A DNA stretch of 38,243 nt from Bradyrhizobium nanningense (GCF_004114535.1 NZ_LBJC01000071.1:1-38243); one strand, 5' to 3'. Positions 1 through 7,587 are shown, counted from the stretch's first letter. Numbers and translations: made by a program. The notes: a model not told the origin generated them from the letters alone.

Positions 1-89
1 AACTGGCACCGACCTCACGGTGGTATAGACTCTCAAACGCCGATCAGCAGGCTCGGTTTGACCAAGGATAACCTCTTGAGGCTCCACAC

Positions 90-308
90 CTAGGCGCTGC
101 GGCATGAAACATTCCCCGAATGCTCGGCTTGCATCGGCGGGCATGGCACGGAGCCGTAGGAGCAGAACACGCAGCAATCACCCTCCTTCGGCCGGAGTTT
201 TGCGCCGCAGCCTGCGCACACATAGAAGAACTGGCAAGCGTCGGTCGGCATCGTTTCCGACTTCGAGGTGCCGCAATGCGGGCAGGTGATAATCGATTCA
301 AGGATCAT
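90..308 (-). CDS. GDCCVxC-motif small cysteine-rich protein
   Basis: The 72-residue product has an N-terminal CPHCG pair, a central CAGCGAKL pair and the signature GDCCVFCSYGSVPCPP. This matches the small family named after its GDCCVxC motif, some members of which carry selenocysteine; all positions here are ordinary Cys codons. The family's biochemical role is unknown to me, but it often sits beside mercury-transport (mer) genes. The ATG at 308 is preferred over the in-frame TTG at 317 because AAGGAG (complement of 318-323) lies 9 bases before the ATG and directly abuts the TTG. The stop of a decayed MerP-like reading frame at 324-326 touches this ribosome site, as in a translationally coupled operon. 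The family call is strong; the function is unassigned. Confidence 0.82.
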   Translation of the reverse strand: MILESIITCPHCGTSKSETMPTDACQFFYVCAGCGAKLRPKEGDCCVFCSYGSVPCPPMQAEHSGNVSCRSA

Positions 309-698
309 TGCGTTCAACTCCTTTCAACTCTTGGGCTGCGAAGGATACCCGGCATTCGTGGTGGCCGTCGTGAGTGCCGCCACATCGGCCCTCCGGTGTT
401 GGATATCCTCGATATCCAGCGCCCCAAGTAGTTCAGATAAGCGCGATCCCGCCGAAAATGTGAACCTGCCGATTTCTGCGCTGAGCCACGCTAGCGCCCT
501 GTCGCGAGCAAATAGTGGTTTTGCACCGCATATGGTTGGTTCAAATCAAGATGCTCGACCGAAAAGGGAAAGCGCCGAACCAAGACGCGAAAGTCGAGTG
601 CGGAGCTCTCGCGGAATGAAGTTCTAACGTTCGGTGTGGGTAACAATGTGGGAACAAGTCTCAACGAATCATTTTTCGTATCAATGACTTATGCCGCC
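309..698. other. Stretch without an intact gene, left of the tRNA
   Basis: Apart from the MerP-like remnant this stretch holds nothing I recognise. Plus-strand open frames here lack a ribosome site and family resemblance. By eye the composition is less G+C-rich than the genes to the right, consistent with foreign origin. Confidence 0.5.
324..545 (-). pseudogene. Remnant of a MerP/MerTP-like mercury transport protein (C-terminal end)
   Basis: On the minus strand an open frame without a start codon runs from a stop at 546-548 to TGA at 324-326. Its last residues, ALTTATTNAGYPSQPKS, closely resemble the C-terminus of MerP-type periplasmic mercury-binding domains, which end in L-T-x-A-T-x-x-A-G-Y-P-S. 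The metal-binding GMTCxxC part and the transmembrane part are missing, and the upstream portion (about 390-545) is not recognisable. The TGA lies directly before the ribosome site of the GDCCVxC gene, the gene order known from mer operons. I read it as a truncated gene from a lost mercury-resistance module. Only about 20 residues support the homology. Confidence 0.45.
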
Positions 699-783
699 TG
701 GTGCGCTCGGAGGGACTCGAACCCCCACGATTTTACTCACTGCCACCTCAAGGCAGCGCGTCTACCAGTTCCGCCACGAGCGC
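699..783 (-). tRNA. tRNA-Leu (anticodon GAG)
   Basis: The minus strand gives a complete type II cloverleaf. The acceptor stem GCGCTCG (777-783) pairs with CGAGCGC (703-709), the discriminator is A (702), and CCA is encoded at 699-701. The anticodon stem CTGCC/GGCAG encloses the loop TTGAGGT, giving anticodon GAG (747-749), which reads CUC leucine codons. There is an extended variable arm as in all tRNA-Leu, and the T-loop reads GTTCGAGTC. Its 3' end faces the mer-remnant side, where integrating elements insert. Confidence 0.95.
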
Positions 784-943
784 TTTGGGGATACCGGCCT
801 GAGGCTTGAAGGCCGGCCGGATCAACGGCGCCGATCTAACAAATCCATCAGAGGGGTACAAGCCTGCAAAGGCCCTGAATCCCACAAGCTTTGCACGAAA
901 GTTCGGGCCCCTCCCCGAATTGGCCCTGCCCCCGGTGCCCAGG

Positions 944-979
944 CCCTACGGGTGCCCGGGCCCTACGGGTGCCCGGGCC
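944..979. repeat. 17-bp tandem repeat, about two copies
   Basis: The unit CCCTACGGGTGCCCGGG occurs at 944-960 and 961-977 with a partial third start. It lies immediately after the fliN stop codon (minus strand). Its GC-rich self-complementary blocks (CCCGGG) could act as a transcription end structure. Confidence 0.7.
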
Positions 980-980
980 G

Positions 981-1223
981 CTATCGCGTGCCCGGTGAGC
1001 GCGGCAGCATCTGCTTGACCTCGACCGCGATTCGGTTGCGGTCCACCAGCACGACGCCGGAGGCGACCGGCAGATTGTTGGCCAACACCTTCACCTCGTC
1101 GGCTTCGGTCGCGTCCAGCTCGATGATGGCGCCGCGGGAAAGACGCAATACCTGATGGATCGGCATGGTGGTCGTCCCGAGGACGACCATGAGATCCACG
1201 GTGACTTTATCGAGGGTGGGCAC
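981..1223 (-). CDS. fliN: Flagellar motor switch protein FliN (short form)
   Basis: The 80-residue product is essentially one SpoA/FliN C-terminal domain: VTVDLMVVLGTTTMPIHQVL, RLSRGAIIEL, PVASGVVLVDRNRIAVEV. FliN forms the lower C-ring of the flagellar motor, binds FliM and FliH, and contributes to CheY-dependent switching. Canonical FliN has an N-terminal extension before this domain, absent here; short forms are usual in this group as far as I recall. The start is GTG at 1223, because the in-frame upstream sequence has no other start before a stop. The frame upstream runs through GGGACTTG repeats (1244-1283). No other flagellar gene is in the window, so this is an isolated copy. Confidence 0.82.
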   Translation of the reverse strand: MPTLDKVTVDLMVVLGTTTMPIHQVLRLSRGAIIELDATEADEVKVLANNLPVASGVVLVDRNRIAVEVKQMLPRSPGTR

Positions 1224-1243
1224 TGTCAGGACCGCCGCAACTT

Positions 1244-1283
1244 GGGACTTGGGACTTGATTTGGGACTTGACCAAAGGACTTG
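1244..1283. repeat. GGGACTTG short tandem repeats upstream of fliN
   Basis: Four imperfect copies of GGGACTTG occur at 1244, 1251, 1263 and 1276. They lie between the divergent fliN and lipB starts, so changes in copy number could alter promoter spacing. No function is demonstrable from sequence. Confidence 0.65.
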
Positions 1284-1323
1284 GTATTTGCCCCCGAGAT
1301 GATCACCACGTTATGGTTAGGCA

Positions 1324-2085
1324 ATGGTTAATTCGCCGCAAAACCCTCGCCAAGATCCGCGCCAAGACCCGCGTCAGGAGCTCGATTTGACGCCGTTTTC
1401 CGCCGCAGGCGGCGAGCCGGTCGAGTGGCGGATCTCGGACGCGCCGGTGCCCTATCCGGAGGCGGTCGCCGCGATGGAAGCCCGGGTTGCCGCCATCGCG
1501 GCGGGCGAGGCGCCGGAGCTGGTCTGGCTGCTGGAGCACCCTGCGCTCTATACCTCCGGCACCTCGGGCAAGGCCACCGACCTGCTCGATCCCCGATTCC
1601 CGATTTTCGCCACGGGACGCGGCGGCCAGCTCACCTATCACGGGCCTGGCCAGCGCGTCGCCTATGTCATGCTCGACCTTAAGCGCCGCCGGCCGGACGT
1701 GCGGGCCTACGTCGCCAGCCTGGAGGAGCTGATCCTGCGCACGCTCGCCGCCTTCAACGTCCGCGGCGAGCGGCGCGAAGACCGGGTCGGCGTCTGGGTC
1801 AAGCGGCCCGACAAGGGGCCCGAACACGAAGACAAGATCGCGGCGATCGGCGTGCGATTGAAGCGCTGGGTCTCGTTCCACGGCATCGCGATCAATGTCG
1901 AGCCGGAGCTATCGCATTTCGCCGGCATCGTGCCGTGCGGCGTCACTGACGCCCGCTACGGCGTCACCTCGCTGGTCGACCTCGGCCAGCTCGTCGCCAT
2001 GGCTGACGTCGATATCGCGCTACGCCAGGCGTTCGAACAGCTGTTCGGACCGACCCGCGCGCTGCTGCCGGAAACGGCCGCCTGA
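1324..2085 (+). CDS. lipB: Octanoyl-[ACP]:protein N-octanoyltransferase LipB
   Basis: This 253-residue protein moves octanoate from acyl carrier protein to lipoyl domains of pyruvate and 2-oxoglutarate dehydrogenases and the glycine cleavage H protein, the first step of lipoate synthesis. Family motifs are TGRGGQLTYHGPGQ (about 97-110), KIAAIGVRL with the catalytic lysine K171, FHGIAINV, and NxPCG-like VPCGVTD with the acyl-carrying cysteine C205. The 34-residue K to C spacing matches E. coli K135/C169. The N-terminus carries three copies of (N/D)PRQ encoded by a 12-bp tandem repeat (1342-1377), outside the conserved domain. A short leader separates it from divergent fliN. LipA is not in the window. 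Confidence 0.95.
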   Translation: MVNSPQNPRQDPRQDPRQELDLTPFSAAGGEPVEWRISDAPVPYPEAVAAMEARVAAIAAGEAPELVWLLEHPALYTSGTSGKATDLLDPRFPIFATGRGGQLTYHGPGQRVAYVMLDLKRRRPDVRAYVASLEELILRTLAAFNVRGERREDRVGVWVKRPDKGPEHEDKIAAIGVRLKRWVSFHGIAINVEPELSHFAGIVPCGVTDARYGVTSLVDLGQLVAMADVDIALRQAFEQLFGPTRALLPETAA

Positions 2086-2285
2086 CGCTTTCCTGTTGGA
2101 GACGCAATGCCTGCGTTCTCCTCTCCCGCGGAATCGGCTATGTCTAGGTCCGGCGCCGCCCACGCCTCCCCCCTCCGCCGGGAAAGCAGACCTCATGCAG
2201 GGCGATGAGATCATCGGACCGACTGTTTCGAGCGCCAGGCATAAGGAGGGATTGCGTTTTCTGCTCGCAATGGGAGGTTTTGACG

Positions 2286-2999
2286 ATGAGACTTTCTGCG
2301 CCGATCTATCATCTGAAGCGACGAGCGAAGCGCCTGTCCCGCGAGGAAGGCGTTCCACTGCACGACGCGCTTGACCGCATCGCCAGGACGGAAGGGTTTT
2401 CCGCCTGGAGCATGCTCGCAGCGAAAGCCGCCGCGTTGACGCCCGCGGACAGGCTGTTCCCGCAATTCATGCCAGGCGACATGGTGCTGGTCGGCGCCCG
2501 GCCCGGTCAGGGCAAGACGCTGATGAGCCTCGAACTTGCCGTGGAGGCCATGAGGTCAGGCCATCGGGCCGCGTTCTTCTCGCTCGAATATACCGAGAAA
2601 GACGTGCGGGACCGCCTGCAGGCGATCGGCGTCGAGCCCGCGCAATTCGATGAACTCTTCGAGGTCGATTGCTCCGACGCCATCAGTGCCGATTACGTCG
2701 TCAAGCAAATGGCCGCGGCGCCCCGCGGCACATTCGTGGTGATCGACTATCTGCAGTTGCTCGACCAAAGGCGCGAAAACCCCGACCTCAATGTTCAGGT
2801 GCGCACGCTGAAATCGTTCGCATGCGATCAGGGGCTGATCGTGGTCTTCATCTCGCAGATCGACAGATCCTATGATCCCTCGGTCAAGCCCTGCCCCGAT
2901 CTCAGCGATATCAGGCTGCCGAATCCGCTCGACCTGAAGCTGTTCGACAAGACGTGCTTCCTGAACAATTCCGAAGTCCAGTTCCGCGCCGCGAGCTGA
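2286..2999 (+). CDS. Solitary DnaB-like RecA-fold ATPase
   Basis: The 237-residue protein has a short N-terminal region (LKRRAKRLSREEG, IARTEGFSAWSML; residues 5-45) resembling small helical modules found ahead of other domains in alphaproteobacteria. A DnaB C-terminal-type core follows: Walker A GARPGQGKT (about 70-78), FFSLEYTEKDVRDR, Walker B FVVIDYLQLL, LKSFACDQGLIVVFISQIDR, and a divergent motif DLSDIRLPNP. The DnaB N-terminal primase-binding domain is absent and the last part of the core is shortened, so a replicative role is unlikely. The ATG at 2286 is chosen because GGGAGG at 2272-2277 precedes it by 8 bases; a longer frame from 2205 has no such site. Nucleotide binding is secure; the role is unknown. 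Confidence 0.8.
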   Translation: MRLSAPIYHLKRRAKRLSREEGVPLHDALDRIARTEGFSAWSMLAAKAAALTPADRLFPQFMPGDMVLVGARPGQGKTLMSLELAVEAMRSGHRAAFFSLEYTEKDVRDRLQAIGVEPAQFDELFEVDCSDAISADYVVKQMAAAPRGTFVVIDYLQLLDQRRENPDLNVQVRTLKSFACDQGLIVVFISQIDRSYDPSVKPCPDLSDIRLPNPLDLKLFDKTCFLNNSEVQFRAAS

Positions 3000-3006
3000 C
3001 TATCAG

Positions 3007-3034
3007 GCCGCGGGTGAGATGGCTCACCCGCGGC
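3007..3034. terminator. Bidirectional hairpin terminator
   Basis: A perfect 12-bp stem, GCCGCGGGTGAG / CTCACCCGCGGC, with loop ATGG lies between the convergent DnaB-like gene (ends 2999) and tautomerase gene (ends 3043). Confidence 0.75.
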
Positions 3035-3042
3035 TTGCGGTC

Positions 3043-3465
3043 TTACGCCGCCTGCAACGACACCTCGAGCTTGCCGGCGATGTAGCGGCGCTCCTGGGTC
3101 AGGCCGCCAAAGCCGTAGGCGTCGCCCTTGACCTCGTCGACATGCAGATAGGTCTCGGGATGCAGCGGTCCAAGAATTTCGGCCATGCGCTTGAACATCG
3201 CGGCGAGATAGGCCGCCTTTTCGTCCTTGGTGTTGGTGCCTTCGCTGACGTGGATGTCGAGCCAGTAGCTTGCAAGCTTCTGCTCGGCCAGCGACTTGCC
3301 GCCAGCGAACCAGTCATCGGCATCCACCGACTTGACGATGATGGCGGTCACCCTGGGATCCTTGTGCAATATCTCAGCGGTGAGCTCGGATACGGCATTC
3401 GCGATGTCGGCCTTCAGCGACGGCGACTGGCGCGAGGTGGTGTAGGACACGGTGATCAGGGGCAT
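3043..3465 (-). CDS. 4-oxalocrotonate tautomerase-superfamily protein
   Basis: The 140-residue product begins MPLITVSY, giving the N-terminal proline (after Met removal) that acts as catalytic base in this superfamily. It is longer than the roughly 62-residue classical enzyme and resembles the fused or long tautomerase type, with GGKSLAEQKLASYWLDIHVSEG and GLTQERRYIAGKLEVSL toward the end. Members enolise or ketonise 2-oxo acids, but the substrate here is unknown. The ATG at 3465 is fixed by Pro-2 and by GAGGAG 8 bases upstream; an extension to 3534 would bury the proline. It is divergent from the LysR gene, 112 bp apart, the usual arrangement of a LysR regulator and its target. Confidence 0.85.
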   Translation of the reverse strand: MPLITVSYTTSRQSPSLKADIANAVSELTAEILHKDPRVTAIIVKSVDADDWFAGGKSLAEQKLASYWLDIHVSEGTNTKDEKAAYLAAMFKRMAEILGPLHPETYLHVDEVKGDAYGFGGLTQERRYIAGKLEVSLQAA

Positions 3466-3544
3466 TTTGGCTCTCCTCAAGATGCTGCGCCGGTCAGCGC
3501 GGCGTTGGTGAGAAGCTAGACCTGTCGCCGTCATTTTGATATCT

Positions 3545-3558
3545 TATCTATATTGATA
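3545..3558. promoter_or_regulatory. Candidate LysR-type operator
   Basis: TATC-N6-GATA forms a short dyad in the A+T-rich gap between the divergent tautomerase and LysR genes, 19 bases before the LysR start. It fits the loose T-N11-A pattern of LysR regulators but is short. Confidence 0.35.
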
Positions 3559-3577
3559 GCAGTGATAAAAAACCACA

Positions 3578-4432
3578 ATGACACCGACGCTCGACATCGC
3601 CACCGTCCAGGCCTTCCTGCTGGTCGCCGACCTCCAGAGCTTTACGCGCACCGCCGAAGCGCTCGGCACCACGCAGGCGGCGGTCAGTCTCAAGCTGCAG
3701 CGGCTGGAGACATTGCTGGGAAAACGTCTCGTCGAGCGCTCGCCGCGCGCGGTCCGGCTCACTGCCGACGGCGCCGGCTTCCTCGAACGCGCCCGTGTGC
3801 TGATCGCGGCGCATGATCGCGCGCTGTCGGGCGAGGCACCGGCCGCACAATCGCTCTCGCTCGGTATCTCCGATCATGCGGCGGGCCCTGAGCTCGTGCC
3901 GCTGCTGGAACGCCTGCACGCCATGTCCTCGAACCTCACCCTCGCCGTCACCATCGGCTTCTCGCGCGAGATGCAGGATGCTTACGACGCAGGCGAGCTC
4001 GATGCGGTGGTCGTGCGCCAGGAAGGCAGCCGCCGCGGCGGCGAGAAGCTGATTGAGGACACGTTCGGCTGGTTCGCCGCACGACGCTTCACCCTGCCGA
4101 AAGGCGAGCCGCTGCCGCTCGCCACGCTCGCCCCGCCCTGCGGTGTCCGCGCCATCGCCGTGCGCGCCCTCGACAAGGCAGGCATTGCCTGGCGCGAGCG
4201 CTTTGTCGGCGGCGGTGTCACGGCGGTGGTCGCAGCGACGCTCGCCGGACTTGCGATTGCGCCGCTGGCGCGACGGATCGCGCCGCCCGGATTGGTCGAC
4301 ATCGGGCTTGCGCACAAGCTGCCCAAACTCGGCAGCTCGAAGGTGATGCTGCATTCGAAGGTCAGCGATCCCGCGAAGCTTGCAGCGCTGCGTGCGGTGG
4401 CGGCGACGTTCCGGAGCGTGGCGGCAGCCTGA
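3578..4432 (+). CDS. LysR-family transcriptional regulator
   Basis: The 284-residue protein has the typical N-terminal winged helix-turn-helix (residues about 5-63): AFLLVADLQSFTRTAEAL, TTQAAVSLKLQRLE, GKRLVERSPRAVRLTADG. A periplasmic-binding-protein-like effector domain (about 85-280) follows. The length is close to the family norm of 290-330. It most likely controls the divergent tautomerase gene and possibly itself. The ATG at 3578 fits the expected N-terminus; its ribosome site is weak. The effector is not predictable. The gene ends about 120 bases before the hybrid kinase start. Confidence 0.92.
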   Translation: MTPTLDIATVQAFLLVADLQSFTRTAEALGTTQAAVSLKLQRLETLLGKRLVERSPRAVRLTADGAGFLERARVLIAAHDRALSGEAPAAQSLSLGISDHAAGPELVPLLERLHAMSSNLTLAVTIGFSREMQDAYDAGELDAVVVRQEGSRRGGEKLIEDTFGWFAARRFTLPKGEPLPLATLAPPCGVRAIAVRALDKAGIAWRERFVGGGVTAVVAATLAGLAIAPLARRIAPPGLVDIGLAHKLPKLGSSKVMLHSKVSDPAKLAALRAVAATFRSVAAA

Positions 4433-4553
4433 CGATATGGGCGCTTTAGCGGCCCTATCTGCACGCGTACGGGACACCTGCCTAAAAATGTCCCACCCCA
4501 GGGGAACCATCCGGCCGCCTGCGGCGTTTGTTCCCGTCGAGGCGGGGTCCGGA

Positions 4554-6074
4554 ATGGTCGAAAAGTTCAGTCAACAGAGAGACTTGTTCGAGAGCGAACG
4601 CAGTTTCCGGCTGTTGGTTGAGGGAGTCGCCGACTACGCCCTCTACATGCTGGATCCCAAAGGGATCATCACCAGCTGGAACATCGGCGGCGAGAGGATC
4701 AAGGGTTATTCGCCTCAGGAGATCCTCGGCCAGCATTTTTCCCGGTTCTACACCGAGACCGACCGCGCCAACGGCAAGCCGGCGCGTGCGCTCGGCATCG
4801 CCCGGGAAAAGGGCCGCTACGAGGAGGAAGGCTGGCGCGTCCGTAAGGACGGCACGTTCTTCTGGGCCAGCGTCGTGATCGATCCGATCTACGAGGACGG
4901 CGAGCTGGTCGGATTCGCCAAGATCACGCGCGACATCACCGAACGCCGCAATGCGCAGGTCAAGCTCGAGGCGATGCACAAGCAGCTCGCCGAGTCCCAG
5001 AAGTTCGACGCGCTCGGGCAGCTCACCGGAGGGGTTGCGCACGACTTCAACAACCTCCTGATGATCATCAGCGGCAGCCTCCATATGCTGAAGCGAGGCG
5101 CCGACGACCCGGCTAAGCTTCAGCGCGCGATCTCGGCCATCGAGACCGCCACCAAGCGCGGCGCGGCGTTGACCAACCAGCTCCTCACCTTCGCGCGGCG
5201 GCAGAGCGTCAATCCGCAGGCGATCGACTTCGCCGAACGCATCGCGGCGATCCGCGAGGTGCTCGATGCCGGTGTCGGCAGCTCTGTGCGCCTGGGCCTC
5301 GACATCGGCCGCGACCTCTGGCCGATCAAGACCGACGTCTCCGAGCTCGAGACCGCGCTGCTCAACCTCGTGATCAATGCCCGCGACGCCATGCCCGATG
5401 GCGGCGCGGTGACGATCAGCGCGCGCAATGCCGTGCTGGACGAGGCATCGCTTACCGGCGATTTCGTCGCGATCGACGTCACCGACACTGGGCTCGGCAT
5501 CCCCTCCGACGTGCTCGACAAGATCTTCGAGCCATTCTTCACGACCAAGCCGATCGGAAAGGGCACGGGCCTCGGCCTATCCCAGGTGCACGGCTTCGCG
5601 CACCAGGCTGGCGGCACCGTGAAGGTCGCAAGCGAGCTCGGCAAGGGCACGACGTTCACCATCCTCCTGCCGCGCGGAGAAGACGCGCCATCGCAGGACA
5701 CGACGGGCGAGCCGGGCTTCAAGGGCAGCGGCACGGTGTTGCTGGTGGAGGACAATCCGGACGTCGCCCTTGTCAGCATTGGCCTGCTGGAGCAGCTCGG
5801 CTACCAGGTGCGCCGGGTTGCGGACGCCGAAGCTGCCTTGCGCGAGATCGAGACCGACGGCGTCGACTTCGTGTTCTCGGACATCGTCATGCCCGGCAAG
5901 ATGGACGGCCTCACCCTCGCCTATCATCTCCGCGAGATTCGCCCCGGCCTGCCGATCCTGCTCGCCACCGGCTACAGCGAGGTCGCCGCCGACGTGCGTG
6001 GCGATTTCCCGATTCTGCGCAAGCCGTATGAGATCCACGAGCTCAGCGAGGCCATCGCCAAGCTGCCAAGGTGA
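4554..6074 (+). CDS. PAS-domain hybrid sensor histidine kinase/response regulator
   Basis: The 506-residue protein carries an N-terminal PAS/PAC domain (about 15-130; SFRLLVEGVADYALYMLD to ITRDITERR), a coiled linker, a HisKA domain with phospho-acceptor H163 in GGVAHDFNNLL, a HATPase_c domain (ALLNLVINARDAM, DTGLGIP, EPFFTTK, GKGTGLGLS), and a C-terminal receiver domain with acceptor D443 in VFSDIVMPG and the switch lysine in LRKPY. No transmembrane segment is seen, so it is probably cytosolic, sensing through PAS. The start is uncertain: ATG 4554 follows GAGGCGGGG at 4539-4547; in-frame ATG 4488 lacks a ribosome site and longer starts run into the LysR gene. No DNA-binding partner is adjacent. 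Confidence 0.9.
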   Translation: MVEKFSQQRDLFESERSFRLLVEGVADYALYMLDPKGIITSWNIGGERIKGYSPQEILGQHFSRFYTETDRANGKPARALGIAREKGRYEEEGWRVRKDGTFFWASVVIDPIYEDGELVGFAKITRDITERRNAQVKLEAMHKQLAESQKFDALGQLTGGVAHDFNNLLMIISGSLHMLKRGADDPAKLQRAISAIETATKRGAALTNQLLTFARRQSVNPQAIDFAERIAAIREVLDAGVGSSVRLGLDIGRDLWPIKTDVSELETALLNLVINARDAMPDGGAVTISARNAVLDEASLTGDFVAIDVTDTGLGIPSDVLDKIFEPFFTTKPIGKGTGLGLSQVHGFAHQAGGTVKVASELGKGTTFTILLPRGEDAPSQDTTGEPGFKGSGTVLLVEDNPDVALVSIGLLEQLGYQVRRVADAEAALREIETDGVDFVFSDIVMPGKMDGLTLAYHLREIRPGLPILLATGYSEVAADVRGDFPILRKPYEIHELSEAIAKLPR

Positions 6075-6140
6075 GGTCTTTCCTTCGCCTCTCCCGCGTG
6101 CGGCAGGGCAATTGCATATGGGAGCGATCTCGCCTGTGGC

Positions 6141-6183
6141 CATCCTTCGAGACGCCCGCCGTTGGCGGGCCCCCAGGATGAGG
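6141..6183 (-). repeat. Palindromic interspersed repeat, copy A (inverted)
   Basis: CATCCTTCGAGACG, a GC stem, then CAGGATGAGG. This is the reverse orientation of the unit seen at 6229 and 7523. It occupies the gap between the convergent hybrid kinase and acylphosphatase genes. Confidence 0.75.
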
Positions 6184-6228
6184 ATCTTGTTCGCGGCACT
6201 CGCTTCAACGAGCACCAATGCTACTTAA

Positions 6229-6273
6229 CCTCATCCTGAGGAGACCGCGAAGCGGTCGTCTCGAAGGACGAGG
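6229..6273 (+). repeat. Palindromic interspersed repeat, copy B
   Basis: CCTCATCCTGAGGAG, the stem ACCGCGAAGCGGT, then CGTCTCGAAGGACGAGG. Together with copy A it forms an inverted pair like the paired REP/BIME arrangement of other bacteria. This unit is familiar from Bradyrhizobium intergenic regions. Confidence 0.75.
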
Positions 6274-6341
6274 CGTGCGCTCAGATGCCGCAAAGCGCCA
6301 TTTACGATAGCCTGCCGCAAGCGGGGCGAGAGTCGATACAC

Positions 6342-6641
6342 CTACACCGTCGGCAACACCGAAAACGCCTCCCCTGCCCGGCGCAAATTCAGCTCATCCG
6401 CACCGGCCGTCTCACTCGTCACACTGTCGACGCGCGAGGATGGCGGGCCGTGGCGGCACAGCGCAACCATGTCGGCGACGTGCTTCGGCGTGCCGGCGAA
6501 CAGCGCTTCCACGCTGCCGTCGCGGCGGTTGCGGACCCAGCCTTCGAGGCCGCTCGCCGTCGCCTGATACTCGACCCAGGCCCGATAGCCGACGCCCTGC
6601 ACGCGCCCGCGGATCATCACCTGGAGAATCGCCCGGCTCAT
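6342..6641 (-). CDS. acyP: Acylphosphatase
   Basis: The 99-residue protein hydrolyses the carboxyl-phosphate bond of acyl phosphates in the cytosol. The family signature is complete: RGRVQGVGYRAWV with the phosphate-binding arginine (about R20), then GLEGWVRNRRDGSVEA with the catalytic asparagine. The usual length is 90-100 residues. Its ATG overlaps the TGA of the upstream decarboxylase-type gene in an ATGA junction (6638-6641), so the two are translationally coupled. A functional link between them is not obvious; small acylphosphatase genes often ride in unrelated operons. Confidence 0.93.
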   Translation of the reverse strand: MSRAILQVMIRGRVQGVGYRAWVEYQATASGLEGWVRNRRDGSVEALFAGTPKHVADMVALCRHGPPSSRVDSVTSETAGADELNLRRAGEAFSVLPTV

Positions 6642-7504
6642 TTTTTCAATCCGAGGACGTCGGCGCTGCGCGCCTTGACATCGGCCTCGCGCATGATGCG
6701 GGCCGTCAGCTCCGAGGATGCGAGCCCTCTGAGGCCTTTGGGCGACGTACCTTCGCTGAGCGCCTTCAGGGTCTCGTACACGGCCTGTGTCGCGGCGGCG
6801 ATCGGTGCATGGCCCTGGAGCGCGATGCGTACGCGCTGACCTGCGAGGTAATCGAGCGCGTTCAAGTCCTCGGGCGCGCCGCCGACGACGATCGGCAGGC
6901 GCGTCGCAGCGCGCACCGCCTCGAGTTCGGCACGCGACTTGATGCCGGTGAAGAACAGCGCGTCGACACCGGCGGATTCATAAGACTTGGCGCGGCGGAT
7001 CGCGTCCTCGATCGAGGTGATCGAAGCCGCTCCGGTGCGGCCCATGATGACCAGCGAAGCATCATTGCGGCCGGCGAGCGCGGCTTTCATCTTGCCGACG
7101 CCTTCCTCGAGCGAGATCAACTGCGTCTTCGCTTCGCCAAAGGCCGCCGGCAGCAGCGTGTCCTCGATGGTGAGGCCGGCGGCGCCCGCCGCCTCCAGCT
7201 CCTGCACCGTGCGCCTGACATTGAGTGCGTTGCCATAGCCGTGATCGGCATCGACCAGCACGGGCAGCGCGGAGGCGCGCGACATCCGCCGCATCTGCTC
7301 GGCAAGCTCGGTGAGCGTGATCAGCGTGACGTCGGGGTCGCCGAGCACCGCGAGCGAGGCGACCGAACCGCCGAACATGCCGAGCGGAAAGCCGAGATCC
7401 TCGGCGATGCGGATCGAGATGGCGTCGTAGACCGAGCCGGGATGGACGCAAGCTGCGCCCGACAGAACGGAGCGAAGTTTCTCGCGGCGGGAACGAAAGG
7501 CCAT
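6638..7504 (-). CDS. Isocitrate lyase/PEP mutase-family oxaloacetate decarboxylase
   Basis: The 288-residue TIM-barrel protein belongs to the PEP mutase/isocitrate lyase superfamily. Visible motifs are GGSVASLAVLGDPDVTL, VDADHGYGNALNVRRT (metal and substrate binding), GLTIEDTLLP and VIMGRTGA. The sequence fits the branch described as oxaloacetate decarboxylase (PA4872 type, EC 4.1.1.112), which converts oxaloacetate to pyruvate and CO2. It lacks the KKCGH motif of true isocitrate lyase. The lead gene of the acyP pair, it is separated from pccA by a repeat-filled gap. The superfamily is certain; the exact substrate is by analogy. Confidence 0.82.
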   Translation of the reverse strand: MAFRSRREKLRSVLSGAACVHPGSVYDAISIRIAEDLGFPLGMFGGSVASLAVLGDPDVTLITLTELAEQMRRMSRASALPVLVDADHGYGNALNVRRTVQELEAAGAAGLTIEDTLLPAAFGEAKTQLISLEEGVGKMKAALAGRNDASLVIMGRTGAASITSIEDAIRRAKSYESAGVDALFFTGIKSRAELEAVRAATRLPIVVGGAPEDLNALDYLAGQRVRIALQGHAPIAAATQAVYETLKALSEGTSPKGLRGLASSELTARIMREADVKARSADVLGLKK

Positions 7505-7522
7505 GGTGCCTCACTCTCAATT

Positions 7523-7565
7523 CCTCATCCTGAGGAGCGCGCTCTTGCGCGCGTCTCGAAGGATG
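7523..7565 (+). repeat. Palindromic interspersed repeat, copy C
   Basis: CCTCATCCTGAGGAG, the stem CGCGCTCTTGCGCG, then CGTCTCGAAGGATG. Same family as copies A and B. Confidence 0.75.
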
Positions 7566-7587
7566 CAGGCCCGGCTGGTGGCCTCGC

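Noticed and set aside
90..308. Selenocysteine in the GDCCVxC protein
   Set aside because: Some family members use UGA, but every motif cysteine here is an ordinary Cys codon and no SECIS-like hairpin is evident.
268..627. Plus-strand open frame of 119 residues opposite the mer remnant
   Set aside because: It has no ribosome site and no family resemblance, and it overlaps the much better supported GDCCVxC gene and MerP-like ending on the other strand.
691..1155. Plus-strand open frame of 154 residues
   Set aside because: It runs through the antisense of the tRNA-Leu gene and fliN; composition alone keeps it open.
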